Assembly (NCBI RefSeq): GCF_020883495.1 | Contig: NZ_CP086610.1 | Span: 1,531,501 to 1,595,500 of the forward strand | From: Shinella zoogloeoides | Lineage (GTDB): Bacteria; Pseudomonadota; Alphaproteobacteria; Rhizobiales; Rhizobiaceae | Length of the DNA: 64,000 nt | Reading direction: 5' to 3' | Shown: piece after piece, positions 8,414 through 16,668 of the stretch | Position numbering within the stretch: position 1 is the first letter of the stretch | How the letters are laid out: every line of letters begins with the position of its first letter | Position numbers and translations under genes: made by a program | Notes under the pieces: model-generated | The model's database searches: none | Seen by the model: the letters and a program-made list of their open reading frames with translations, nothing else | Told to the model about the DNA's origin: nothing

Positions 8414-9382
8414 ATGAGGGCAGGGCCGACAATGCTGATGCGATCCCTTCGTCGTGAGGCAGTTCCAGATGCAAGGCCGCGCGGCGCCTTTGCCGGAATG
8501 GCCGTCGCCGCGACACTCTTTCTTCTGGCTGGCGCTGCGCCGGCAACCGCCGCCTGCGAGGCCTTCACCGGCGTCGTCGAGGCGTTCAATGCGGGCGACG
8601 AGGCGAAGGCTCGCGCCTTTGCCGCGGCGGCGGGCACCGCCAATTGCCGCGCCGGCGAGCGCACGCTGATCGGCCGCATCGCATCGCTGACGGTCTTCAA
8701 CCGCATCACCACGGCTGTCGGAAACGGGGAGAAGCTCTCCGACCATCAGGCGCTGCTGGAGGAGCTTCAGACGCAATATGGCGGCCCGTGGCAGGTCCTC
8801 GACGCGCTCGGCGACCTCGCACGCGACCGCAAGGACTACGAACAGGCCGCGCGCCTCTACCAGCTCGCGCTGGAAGACAGCGCGAACGAGACGCTGACGC
8901 CGGACTGGATGGCGCCCGATGCGCAATACATCCTGCGTCTCGACAGGCTGGCGAGCGAGATGCGTCTTGCCGCGCCGCGCCCCGTGCAGCTCGCCATGCG
9001 CGGCGGCTGCAAGATTTCCTTCCGCGGCGTGAAGATAAAGAAGAAATCGACGCCGGTGCGCTATGTCTTCGGAACTGCGGATTTCACGCCGGAGGGCGAG
9101 GAGGCCGCAAAAGACCTTGCCGAATGCCTTAAGGCCGTCAAGCCCGCCTCGATCCGGCTCATCGGCCACACCGATTCCATCGGTTCGACCGAGGCGAACT
9201 ACACGCTTTCGCTGGCGCGTGCCGAAACGCTGAAGGCCTATCTTTCCAGCGTCGGCTACGCGGGCGCAATCGCGACCGAGGGCAGGGGCGAGGACCAGCC
9301 CTTCAAGCCGGACGACGCCAGCGCCTACGACACGGAGATGCTGAACCAGCTCAACCGCCGGGTGGAGGTGGATGTGGAATGA
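8414..9382 (+). CDS. Periplasmic protein with TPR and OmpA-like peptidoglycan-binding domain
   Basis: A 322-residue exported protein. A hydrophobic signal segment (AVAATLFLLAGAAPATA) sits near residues 30-47. Around residues 125-155 there is a single TPR-like repeat (ARDRKDYEQAARLYQLAL). The C-terminal third is an OmpA/MotB domain with IGHTDSIGS and a final LNRRVEV, the diaminopimelate-binding fold, so it should anchor to peptidoglycan. No lipobox is seen. ATG codons at 8432 and 8438 are equally plausible starts and have an AGGGC ribosome site. The stop overlaps the next start (ATGA at 9379), so it is translationally coupled to the caspase-like genes. Confidence 0.83.
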   Translation: MRAGPTMLMRSLRREAVPDARPRGAFAGMAVAATLFLLAGAAPATAACEAFTGVVEAFNAGDEAKARAFAAAAGTANCRAGERTLIGRIASLTVFNRITTAVGNGEKLSDHQALLEELQTQYGGPWQVLDALGDLARDRKDYEQAARLYQLALEDSANETLTPDWMAPDAQYILRLDRLASEMRLAAPRPVQLAMRGGCKISFRGVKIKKKSTPVRYVFGTADFTPEGEEAAKDLAECLKAVKPASIRLIGHTDSIGSTEANYTLSLARAETLKAYLSSVGYAGAIATEGRGEDQPFKPDDASAYDTEMLNQLNRRVEVDVE

Positions 9383-10929
9383 TACGGACGCTGCCCCGCC
9401 TCCTGGCGCTTTCCCTCGCCATCGCTCTTCCCGGGCCGGCTCTTGCGGCGCAGACCTATGCGCTGGTGGTGGGCGCAGACAAGTATCCCAACGATGTGAG
9501 CCTCGACGGCGCCGTGCGCGATGCCGAGGACGTCTACAGGGCGATGAGCGCCGCGGGGTTCACGGTCGTCAAGTTCACCGATGCCGAGGCGCGCAAGGAC
9601 GTTATCCGCAAGGCCTGGACCGACATGGTTGCGACGGCGGCGGCGGGCGATACGATCATCTTTACCTATGCCGGCCATGGCGCGCAGATGCCCGAGCTTG
9701 TCGCCGGCGACGAGGCGGATGGGTTGGACGAATTCCTCCAGCTTCCGGGCTTCGACCGCAATCGTTATGAGGAAACGTCGAACGAGATCATCGTCGACAA
9801 CGAGATGAATGCCTGGTTCGCCGAGGCGGAAGGCAAGGGTGTGCATGTGCTCTTCGTCTCCGATAGCTGCTTTTCCGGCGGCATGAGCCGATCCGTGACG
9901 GGCAAGAGCCGTCTTGCGCCCGCCGTGAAGGTCAAGCTCGCGCCGCCCTCGCAGGAGGCGATCGACGGGGCGAGCTTCAAGGAGATCGATTTCAAGCAGG
10001 TGACCGTGCTCGCCGCCTCGCTGGAAAGCCAACCGACCCCGGAGGTCATCATCGACGGCGAGCCGCGCGGCGCGCTGAGCTGGAGCTTCGCCCGCGCCGT
10101 GGAGGGCAGCGCCGACCGCGACGGTAACGGCCTCATCACGCGCATCGAGCTTGAGGACTACATCTTCTCGAACGTGAAGAACCGTTCGGAGGCCCTGCAG
10201 GTGCCGAACTTCATGCCGCAGGTGGCGCGTTCGGAAAGCGAGGTCGTGGTGACACTGACCCGCGGCCTGCCGGCCGGAACCGCAAGCGACACGGCCGCAG
10301 CCGACCGGATCGTGAAGCCGGCCGGCGAACTCGGCTGGACCGGCAAGATCGCCCTGCGGATCGATGGCGACGCGGCAAGGCCGGACAGGGCCGATGGCGC
10401 CGGCACGCCCTTCCGCTGGGATGTGGCAAGCGGCGTCTTCTACACGCCCAACGGCGATGTCGCGGCGGAAAATGTCGGGCCGGACCGTATCCAGGCGGTG
10501 GTGGACAAGTTCGTCCTGCTCGATTTCCTCAAGGCCGTGGCGAGCCAGAATCCCGGCTCCGTCTCCCTGACGCCGGTAAAGGATATCTATGCCGCCGGCA
10601 CGCGCCTGCGCTTCGATGCGCCGCCCGGCCGCTATCCGAACATGCTGGTCTTCAACCTCGCCAATACCGGCGAGGTGCAGTTCCTCGACATGCAGGCAGC
10701 CGGCAGCGGCGCGTCGCAGTTCAAGCTGACGGATGTCGAGGTCGTCAAACCTTTCGGCGCCGACCATCTCGTCACCATCTGGACCGCCGAGCCGGTCGAT
10801 GCCATCGGCGCGGTTCTCGCCGACCCCAACGTGACCGCCGCCGCCCTGCTGCAGGCGCTGACGACGCGCCTCGACGGCAAGGCGGCGAGTGTCGCCATCC
10901 AGCCTCTCTACACGCGGGAGACGCTCTGA
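9379..10929 (+). CDS. Secreted caspase-like (C14) protein 1 with EF-hand-like loop and DUF4384-like tail
   Basis: A 516-residue exported protein; signal peptide ends near ALAA (residues 20-24). The caspase fold is clear: ALVVGADKYP, then catalytic His100 in TYAGHGAQ and Cys164 in VSDSCFSGG, both intact. Residues 246-257 (DRDGNGLITRIE) match a 12-residue EF-hand calcium loop, inside the protease region. Residues about 395-480 resemble DUF4384. Bacterial caspase-fold enzymes of this type (metacaspases, orthocaspases) often cleave after Arg or Lys and need calcium, but specificity is not predictable here. It overlaps the upstream gene by four bases and the downstream gene by one (TGATG), indicating a coupled trio. 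Confidence 0.88.
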   Translation: MIRTLPRLLALSLAIALPGPALAAQTYALVVGADKYPNDVSLDGAVRDAEDVYRAMSAAGFTVVKFTDAEARKDVIRKAWTDMVATAAAGDTIIFTYAGHGAQMPELVAGDEADGLDEFLQLPGFDRNRYEETSNEIIVDNEMNAWFAEAEGKGVHVLFVSDSCFSGGMSRSVTGKSRLAPAVKVKLAPPSQEAIDGASFKEIDFKQVTVLAASLESQPTPEVIIDGEPRGALSWSFARAVEGSADRDGNGLITRIELEDYIFSNVKNRSEALQVPNFMPQVARSESEVVVTLTRGLPAGTASDTAAADRIVKPAGELGWTGKIALRIDGDAARPDRADGAGTPFRWDVASGVFYTPNGDVAAENVGPDRIQAVVDKFVLLDFLKAVASQNPGSVSLTPVKDIYAAGTRLRFDAPPGRYPNMLVFNLANTGEVQFLDMQAAGSGASQFKLTDVEVVKPFGADHLVTIWTAEPVDAIGAVLADPNVTAAALLQALTTRLDGKAASVAIQPLYTRETL

Positions 10930-12437
10930 TGATCCGCTGCGCCGCCGTCCTGCTTTCGCTTCTGCTGTTTTCCGGCGCGAATGCGGCCGACCGCGCGCTG
11001 CTGATCGGTATCGGCACCTATGCCACCCTGCCGGAGAAGCTGTTCCTCGAAGGCCCGAAGAACGACGTGCCGCTGATCGAGAAGCTGCTCAGGGAAAAGC
11101 AGGGCTATGCGGCCGATTCGATCCGCATCCTGCGCGACAAGGATGCGAGCCGCGCCGCGATCCTTGCCAGCATCGACGAATGGCTGGTGGCCGGCACGCA
11201 GCCGGGCGACCGTGTCTATCTCTACTTTTCCGGCCACGGCCTCCAGGTTAAGGATCAGGACGGCGACGAGGAGGACGGGCTGGACGAGGCGCTGTCGACC
11301 TATGATATCGAAGCCGGCGACGGTGACTGGACGAATGTGATCCTCGACGACGAGATCGACGCGATGCTCGCGAAGCTCAAGGATCGCGCCGTGTCCATCG
11401 TCATCGATGCCTGCCATTCCGGCACGATCTCGCGGTCCCTTTCCGCACAGGTGGGGGACGTGATGGAAAGCGCGCGTTTCCTGCCGCGCCCCCGCGCAAA
11501 GCCGGTGGACGAGTTGAAGACGCGCGGCCTGCGCATCGATCAGGCCATCGTCGATAAACCCGCTGTCGTAAAGCAGGGCGGTGTCGAGGCGTGGAGCGCG
11601 GCGTCCTCCTATCAGGTCGCCTGGGACGATACGCGCCTGCCGCCGGAGGAACGCCACGGCGTCTTCACGCTCTCCTATGTCGACGGCCACGAGACCGCCG
11701 CATCCGACAGCAACGGCAACGGCATCGTTTCGAATGCCGAACTGCTCGACTATGTGATGAAGCAGTCGCAAGCCTATTGCGCCGCGCAGGACCAGTGCCA
11801 GGGCCTCGATCCACAACTCGAGGTCAACCATGCGCTGCTCGGCGCCAGCGCCGTGATCCCGGCCACCGAGACCGGCCAGCAGACGCCGGACTACGGCAAG
11901 GTCGAGCAGGTGAAGGTCGAGAATACCACGCAGACCGCCTATGTCGCGGCCGATCCGGTCGATGCCGTCGGTGATATCCTCGGCAAGGCGCAGACCGGCG
12001 ACGTCACGGTTGCGCTTTCCTCCGACCGCCTGAAGAACGGCGATACATTCCGCATCACGGTGACGAGCGCCACCGGCGGAAATCTCGTCCTCTACGACGT
12101 GGACAGGAACGGCAAGGCGACGCAGATATTCCCCAACGAAACGGCGCAGAAGATCACCCGCCTTGCCGCAAACACCCCGATCACCATCCCCGACGACTAT
12201 TACGGTTTCGATTTCGAGGCGGAAGGCCCGAGTGAGAACGTCCTGGTAGCCATCGTCGTCGCCGACGATGTGGACCTCACCAAAATCGCTCCGAGCGACT
12301 ACGGCCTCACCAAGGAACTCGACGCCCGCACCACCATTGCCGAGATTGCCGGCGCCCTGAACGGGACCTGGACGCGCGACACCGAGAACCGCAGCGTGAA
12401 CTGGTCGCTCGGCCTCCTGAAATACACGGTCTATTGA
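10929..12437 (+). CDS. Secreted caspase-like (C14) protein 2 with EF-hand-like loop and DUF4384-like tail
   Basis: A 502-residue paralogue of the preceding protein. Signal peptide ends near ANA (residues 17-19). Catalytic His103 lies in YFSGHGLQ and Cys162 in IDACHSGT. The acidic run DQDGDEEDGLDEA follows the histidine, and DSNGNGIVSNAE (260-271) again fits an EF-hand loop at the equivalent place. Residues about 365-445 (NGDTFRITVTSATGG onward) resemble DUF4384. The two copies differ widely between motifs, so the duplication is old and both dyads have been kept. It is the last gene of the cluster and converges on the MepB gene 20 bases away; no strong terminator is seen. Confidence 0.88.
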   Translation: MIRCAAVLLSLLLFSGANAADRALLIGIGTYATLPEKLFLEGPKNDVPLIEKLLREKQGYAADSIRILRDKDASRAAILASIDEWLVAGTQPGDRVYLYFSGHGLQVKDQDGDEEDGLDEALSTYDIEAGDGDWTNVILDDEIDAMLAKLKDRAVSIVIDACHSGTISRSLSAQVGDVMESARFLPRPRAKPVDELKTRGLRIDQAIVDKPAVVKQGGVEAWSAASSYQVAWDDTRLPPEERHGVFTLSYVDGHETAASDSNGNGIVSNAELLDYVMKQSQAYCAAQDQCQGLDPQLEVNHALLGASAVIPATETGQQTPDYGKVEQVKVENTTQTAYVAADPVDAVGDILGKAQTGDVTVALSSDRLKNGDTFRITVTSATGGNLVLYDVDRNGKATQIFPNETAQKITRLAANTPITIPDDYYGFDFEAEGPSENVLVAIVVADDVDLTKIAPSDYGLTKELDARTTIAEIAGALNGTWTRDTENRSVNWSLGLLKYTVY

Positions 12438-12457
12438 GAGCCTGAATCGGGCGTGCC

Positions 12458-12976
12458 TCAGGCCTGAAAGAGCATCCTTACCTGCTCGGGGGATTCGGCC
12501 GTCCCGTCCGCCGCAAGGGGAAGAAAGCATCGAACCTGCCATTGCTGCGTTCGTATCGCGTCCTTCGCCGTCGGCTTGCACCAGGGCGGATAGACGCGAA
12601 TGGCCCGCTTCCCGCCCTTGCCGCCGCGCGACATGACACCCTTTTCAAGCAGAACCTTCCGATTGAAGATAAACTGTCCACAATGTTCGGCATCCGAGAC
12701 GCTGACCACGACGAATGCCACATCGTCCGCGCTATCCAGCGGTGTAATCTCGCTCTGCGGCGTCGACCGCTTCCAGATCGTCACGAACTGCCCGACCTTG
12801 GTCGGCGTCGTCCTTGCGATACGGAAGACGACGGCATGACCGTCGAGACCGAAGCGGCAGGCCCCGTATTCCGCACTCTCGGCCTCGCGCTGGGCCGGGT
12901 GGGTCAGGTTCATTCCTGCGCATTCATAGACATTCCGGATAATGTCGTTCAGCAGGTCGAGGGTGGAATCTGGCAT
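12458..12976 (-). CDS. MepB family protein
   Basis: A 172-residue cytoplasmic protein of the MepB family, named after a gene next to the MepRA multidrug pump of Staphylococcus aureus; its molecular role is unknown. Visible signatures are KVGQFVTIWKRS, DDVAFVVVSV, CGQFIFNRKVLLEKGV and GGKGGKRAIRVYPPWCKP. The start MPDSTLDLLND at 12976 gives the family length; the frame is open further upstream (to 13135) but that sequence has no conserved look and no ribosome site is strong. No pump gene is near. It converges on the second caspase-like gene. Codon composition is less GC-biased than that of its neighbours, which could mean later acquisition. Confidence 0.78.
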   Translation of the reverse strand: MPDSTLDLLNDIIRNVYECAGMNLTHPAQREAESAEYGACRFGLDGHAVVFRIARTTPTKVGQFVTIWKRSTPQSEITPLDSADDVAFVVVSVSDAEHCGQFIFNRKVLLEKGVMSRGGKGGKRAIRVYPPWCKPTAKDAIRTQQWQVRCFLPLAADGTAESPEQVRMLFQA

Positions 12977-13182
12977 GTGCTTGCTTGGGTTATGGGGCCT
13001 GTGGGATGCATCTGCGCGCGGCCATACCTGCCAGTGAATCGGCCCCTCGTAAATTGAGATCGCCCATTCAATCAGGCGGGAAGAGAGCCGCGCGTGGAAC
13101 TTCTTGGAACTCTTTGGAACTAAAATCAGTTCCATCTAAAGAGCGCCGCAGCCCGGAAACATCTGAAAAATATGGGGGTCGG

Positions 13183-13258
13183 TGGTGAGCGCGCAGGGAT
13201 TCGAACCCTGGACCTACTGATTAAAAGTCAGTTGCTCTACCGGCTGAGCTACGCGCTC
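13183..13258 (-). tRNA. tRNA-Lys (anticodon TTT)
   Basis: The minus strand folds as a complete tRNA: acceptor GAGCGCG/CGCGCTC, D arm TAGCTCAGCCGGTAGAGCA, anticodon loop CTTTTAA with TTT, T arm GGTTCGAATCC, discriminator A and an encoded CCA (13183-13185). No integrase or repeated tRNA 3' fragment was seen nearby, so there is no sign of an integrated island. Confidence 0.96.
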
Positions 13259-13489
13259 CCAGGCGGTGCGAAGGACGCCCCGCGGAAGTGCGCGGAACAT
13301 AGGCAGGAGGGTTTGCCGGGTCAACCCAGAAAATGGGGCGAAAAACAGCTTTTGCTGCATTTCGCCGCGTTCTCCAAAAGGTGATTGGCAGGAGCGGTCC
13401 GCGGCGGCTATCTGAGAGCGCAAACGGAGGCGCGGGCGGGTTGTCGAACAGCCGCAACTGCGTTCCTCCGGCCCTTTCGGAGTGGTCCC

Positions 13490-14239
13490 TTGTCGATTGC
13501 CGATATTTCCCTTTTGAGCGCGCTTCTTGCCGGGGCGCTGTCGTTCCTTTCGCCCTGCGTGCTGCCGCTCGTGCCGCCCTATCTGTGTTATATGGCGGGC
13601 ATTTCGGTGGATCAGTTCCGTGGGAACGAGGCGGTGGCGGTGCGGCGCGATACGCGCGGCGCGGTGCTTCTGGCGGCGTTCTTCTTCACGCTCGGCTTCG
13701 CCACGGTCTTCATTGCGCTCGGTGCGGGCGCCTCGACGATCGGCATGGTGCTGCGCCGGCATCTCGATATCCTCGCGCAGATCGGCGGCGTCATCATCAT
13801 CCTGATGGGCCTGCATTTCCTCGGCGTGCTGCGTATCGGCCTCTTTGCCCGCGAGGCGCGTTTCCAGGGCGGCGGCAAGCCGGCGACGGCCTCGGGCGCC
13901 TATCTGATGGGCCTCGCCTTCGCCTTCGGCTGGACGCCGTGCATCGGGCCGGTGCTCGGCGCGATTCTCGGCGTGGCGGCGGCACGCGAGACCGTGGGCG
14001 ACGGGGCGATCCTGCTTGCCGTCTACTCGCTGGGTCTGGCCGTTCCGTTCTGGATCGCGGCGGGCTTTTCGGGGGCCTTCATGCGCTTCCTCGTGCGCTT
14101 CCGCCGCCATCTCGGCACGGTGGAGAAGGTGATGGGCGTGCTCCTGATCCTCACCGGCCTTGCCTTCATCTTCGGATATATCAGCGCTGTCGCCATCTGG
14201 TTCCAGCAAACGTTTCCCATCCTCTCGCAAATCGGCTAG
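13490..14239 (+). CDS. ccdA: CcdA-type cytochrome c biogenesis/thiol-disulfide transporter
   Basis: A 249-residue, six-segment inner membrane protein that moves reducing equivalents from cytoplasmic thioredoxin to the periplasm for cytochrome c maturation or thiol repair. The redox cysteines are Cys23 in LSPCVLPLVPPY and Cys151 in GWTPCIGPVLG. The start is a TTG at 13490, seven bases after GGAG; the longer open frame has no suitable start and low membrane character. It stands alone between the tRNA and an AEC transporter. It may supply reductant for the c-type cytochrome encoded 5 kb away, but that link is only suggestive. Confidence 0.88.
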   Translation: MSIADISLLSALLAGALSFLSPCVLPLVPPYLCYMAGISVDQFRGNEAVAVRRDTRGAVLLAAFFFTLGFATVFIALGAGASTIGMVLRRHLDILAQIGGVIIILMGLHFLGVLRIGLFAREARFQGGGKPATASGAYLMGLAFAFGWTPCIGPVLGAILGVAAARETVGDGAILLAVYSLGLAVPFWIAAGFSGAFMRFLVRFRRHLGTVEKVMGVLLILTGLAFIFGYISAVAIWFQQTFPILSQIG

Positions 14240-14281
14240 TCGGAAGTATCAGCCTCAGCGAGCGGGAGCAGGCCTCGGCCC

Positions 14282-15244
14282 ATGGCGGACATTATCGGAC
14301 TCGTGCTGCCGTTCTTCGGCATGATCCTGCTCGGTTACGTGGTCGCGCGGATCACGAAGCAGCCGGTGGAAGCGCTCGGCTGGCTCAACACCTTCATCAT
14401 CTACATCGCGCTGCCGGCGCTCTTCTTCAAGCTGGTGGCCAAGACGCCGGTCGAGCAACTGACGCGCGTCGATTTCATCCTCGCCAATATCAGCGCCACC
14501 TACCTGATCTTCGGGCTGATCTTCGCCACCGGCCTCTGGCTGCGCCGCGCCACGGTCGGCGAGGCGACGATCCAAGGTCTGGCGGCCGCCTATGGCAATA
14601 TCGGCTATATGGGGCCGGGGCTGGCGCTGCTGGCCTTCGGCGAGCCGGCGGCGGTGCCGGTCGCGCTCGTCTTCTGCTTCGAGAACATGCTGCATTTCAC
14701 GGTCGCTCCGGCCCTGATGGCGCTTGCGGGCGGCGAAAAGCAGCCGCCGCTCAGGATTGCCGGCGGCGTGCTGCACAAGATCGTCACGCATCCCTTCATC
14801 ATCGCGACGGCGGCGGGTTTCGCCGCGGCTTTTGCCGGCTTCGAGCCGCCGGCGCCGCTGCAACGGCTGATCGACTATCTCGCGCAGGCCGCCGCGCCCT
14901 GCGCGCTCTTCGCCATGGGCGTGACGCTTGCGCTGCGGCCGCTGAAGCGGGTGCCGGTGGAGATCGGCTATATCGTTCCGGCGAAGCTGCTGCTGCTGCC
15001 GGTCACCATGTATCTCGTGCTGGGATTGGCCGGTAATTTCGATCCGGTCTGGGTGTTCACGGCCGTGCTGCTCGCCGCCCTGCCGACGGCGACGAACGTT
15101 TTCGTCATCGGCCAGCAATATGGCGTGTGGCAGGAGCGCGCGTCGGCGACCATCCTCATCACGACGGTGCTGTCCGTCGCGACGGTGACGATCCTGCTCT
15201 ATCTCATCAAGTCAGGCCTGCTTCCGGGCGATCCGTTCCCGTAG
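14282..15244 (+). CDS. AEC (auxin efflux carrier) family transporter
   Basis: A 320-residue inner membrane protein with about ten hydrophobic segments in two repeats, typical of the AEC family (MdcF/YfdV-like). Members move organic acids or amino acid derivatives; substrate unknown here. Conserved features include LPFFGMILLGY at the N-terminus, NTFIIYIALPALFFK, the AAYGNIGYMGPGL segment with glycine-rich helix break, and the C-terminal ALPTATNVFVIGQQY. It begins 42 bases after the ccdA-like gene and its 3' end overlaps the converging UbiH-type gene by 33 bases. Confidence 0.87.
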   Translation: MADIIGLVLPFFGMILLGYVVARITKQPVEALGWLNTFIIYIALPALFFKLVAKTPVEQLTRVDFILANISATYLIFGLIFATGLWLRRATVGEATIQGLAAAYGNIGYMGPGLALLAFGEPAAVPVALVFCFENMLHFTVAPALMALAGGEKQPPLRIAGGVLHKIVTHPFIIATAAGFAAAFAGFEPPAPLQRLIDYLAQAAAPCALFAMGVTLALRPLKRVPVEIGYIVPAKLLLLPVTMYLVLGLAGNFDPVWVFTAVLLAALPTATNVFVIGQQYGVWQERASATILITTVLSVATVTILLYLIKSGLLPGDPFP

Positions 15245-16420
15245 GCCGTTGCGAAAAGCCTTCAGCGAGCCGAGCGGCTCGATGCCCTCGCGCATGACGA
15301 TGCTACGCAGCGGCCCGAGGGCTGAGAGGAGGTGCAGGCCGGCGGACCGCAGGAACTGCACGGGCAGGAAATCCGACAGTAGCGAGCGGTTCAGGAGATC
15401 GACGCTGAGGGTGCGCGAGCGGATATCGGCCTGGCGCTTGCGGTCGAAGCGTTCGCCGATATCGGCAAAGTCTGCCGGCGCGCGATCCGCCACAAGCTCC
15501 CGCAGCGCCATGATATCGCGCAGGCTCAGGTTGAGGCCCTGCGCCCCGATCGGCGGAAAGGCATGCGCGGCCTCGCCAACGAGCGCGATGCGCCCCTTGC
15601 CGAATCGCTCCGCCGTCATGCCGGAAAGCGGGAAGCTCTGCACGCCGCCCTCGACGGAAACCGAGCCGAGCATCGATTGCATGCGCTCCTCCACGGCCCG
15701 GCTGATCTCCGCCAGCGGCAGCATGCGCAGCCGCGCCGCTTCCTGCGGCGGCAGCACCCAGACGAGGCTGGAGCGGCGGCCGGGCAGGGGAACCTGCGTG
15801 AAGGGGCCGCTTTCCGTGTGGAATTCCGTGGACACATTGCCGTGCGGCCGTTCGTGCGAGAAGTTGAGCACCAGCGCGGCCTGCGGATAGGACCATGCCT
15901 TGATGCCGATGGCGGCGCTCTCGCGGATCTTCGACTTGCGGCCATCGGCCCCGATCACAAGGCTGGCCATGACGCGCTCGCCATTGTCGAGCACCAGTTC
16001 CACGCCGGTCTCGAAGGCATTGGCGGTCGTCACGCCGCTCTCCACGCGAATAATGGCGCCGGTCGCGGCGATGCGCGCATCCAGAACATCAAGGAACGGC
16101 GCGTTCGGGATGTTGTAGCCGAAGGCGGCAAGGCCGACTTCGCTGGAGCGGAAGGCAACCGGCGGGGCGCGCAGGAGCCGCGCCGTGCCGTCAAGGATCT
16201 GCATGGTCTCGAGTGCGGCGGCGTGGCGGGCGATCTCGCCCCACAGGCCGAGCGTGCCGAGGAAGGCGATGGACTGGTCCATGAGCGCCGTCGTGCGCCC
16301 GTCCGCGGCGCGGGCGGGCGGGGCGATGAGCGCGACGCTGCGCCCCGAATCGGCAAGCGCAAGCGCGGCGAGATTGCCGGCAAGGCCGGCGCCGACGACG
16401 GCGATATCGAATTGTCTCAT
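15212..16420 (-). CDS. UbiH/UbiF family FAD-dependent hydroxylase
   Basis: A 402-residue flavoprotein monooxygenase, probably adding a hydroxyl to the ubiquinone ring. The dinucleotide motif GAGLAGN is at residues 11-17, the DG motif VIGADGRKSKIRE near 160, and the second FAD motif GRIALVGEAAHAFPPIGAQGLNL in parts near 290, all as in the ubiquinone hydroxylase family. Alphaproteobacteria carry UbiH, UbiF, UbiL or UbiM paralogues, so the ring position cannot be assigned. It has its own upstream region (16421-16668, divergent from pcs) that holds no other gene. Confidence 0.86.
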   Translation of the reverse strand: MRQFDIAVVGAGLAGNLAALALADSGRSVALIAPPARAADGRTTALMDQSIAFLGTLGLWGEIARHAAALETMQILDGTARLLRAPPVAFRSSEVGLAAFGYNIPNAPFLDVLDARIAATGAIIRVESGVTTANAFETGVELVLDNGERVMASLVIGADGRKSKIRESAAIGIKAWSYPQAALVLNFSHERPHGNVSTEFHTESGPFTQVPLPGRRSSLVWVLPPQEAARLRMLPLAEISRAVEERMQSMLGSVSVEGGVQSFPLSGMTAERFGKGRIALVGEAAHAFPPIGAQGLNLSLRDIMALRELVADRAPADFADIGERFDRKRQADIRSRTLSVDLLNRSLLSDFLPVQFLRSAGLHLLSALGPLRSIVMREGIEPLGSLKAFRNGLRERIARKQA

Positions 16421-16668
16421 GACCGGCCTCCGAGGCGGAAAGCGTTACCCACAGATTTGCGGTGCTTGTACTGCGCCAAGACTAGGCCCGCAAAGGGGCA
16501 ATTTCCATGGGATGAATCCGCGCAGGCCGAAGAACCGGCCGGCGGACGGGCGATTTTCTCTGGCGGCGTCGGACAATCAATGCATATTACCGGCAGTAAC
16601 CGCACAAGAGGACAGGTTCGGCGGCGCGCGGCCGGGCAAAAGCCCCAAGGGATGGACAGCGAACGGCA

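Noticed and set aside
6494..9169. An 891-codon open frame on the minus strand across the cytochrome and OmpA-like genes
   Set aside because: GC-rich codon bias leaves the antisense frame open; its protein is a low-complexity Arg/Ala/Asp/His sequence with no domain, and the plus-strand genes have signal peptides and clear motifs.
12420..12475. Inverted GCCTGA/TCAGGC repeat between caspase 2 and MepB genes as a terminator
   Set aside because: Six-base arms around a long loop with no T-run; too weak to call.
13183..13258. tRNA-Lys as an integration site for an island carrying the MepB and caspase genes
   Set aside because: No integrase, no repeated tRNA 3' end and no clear composition break across the caspase genes.
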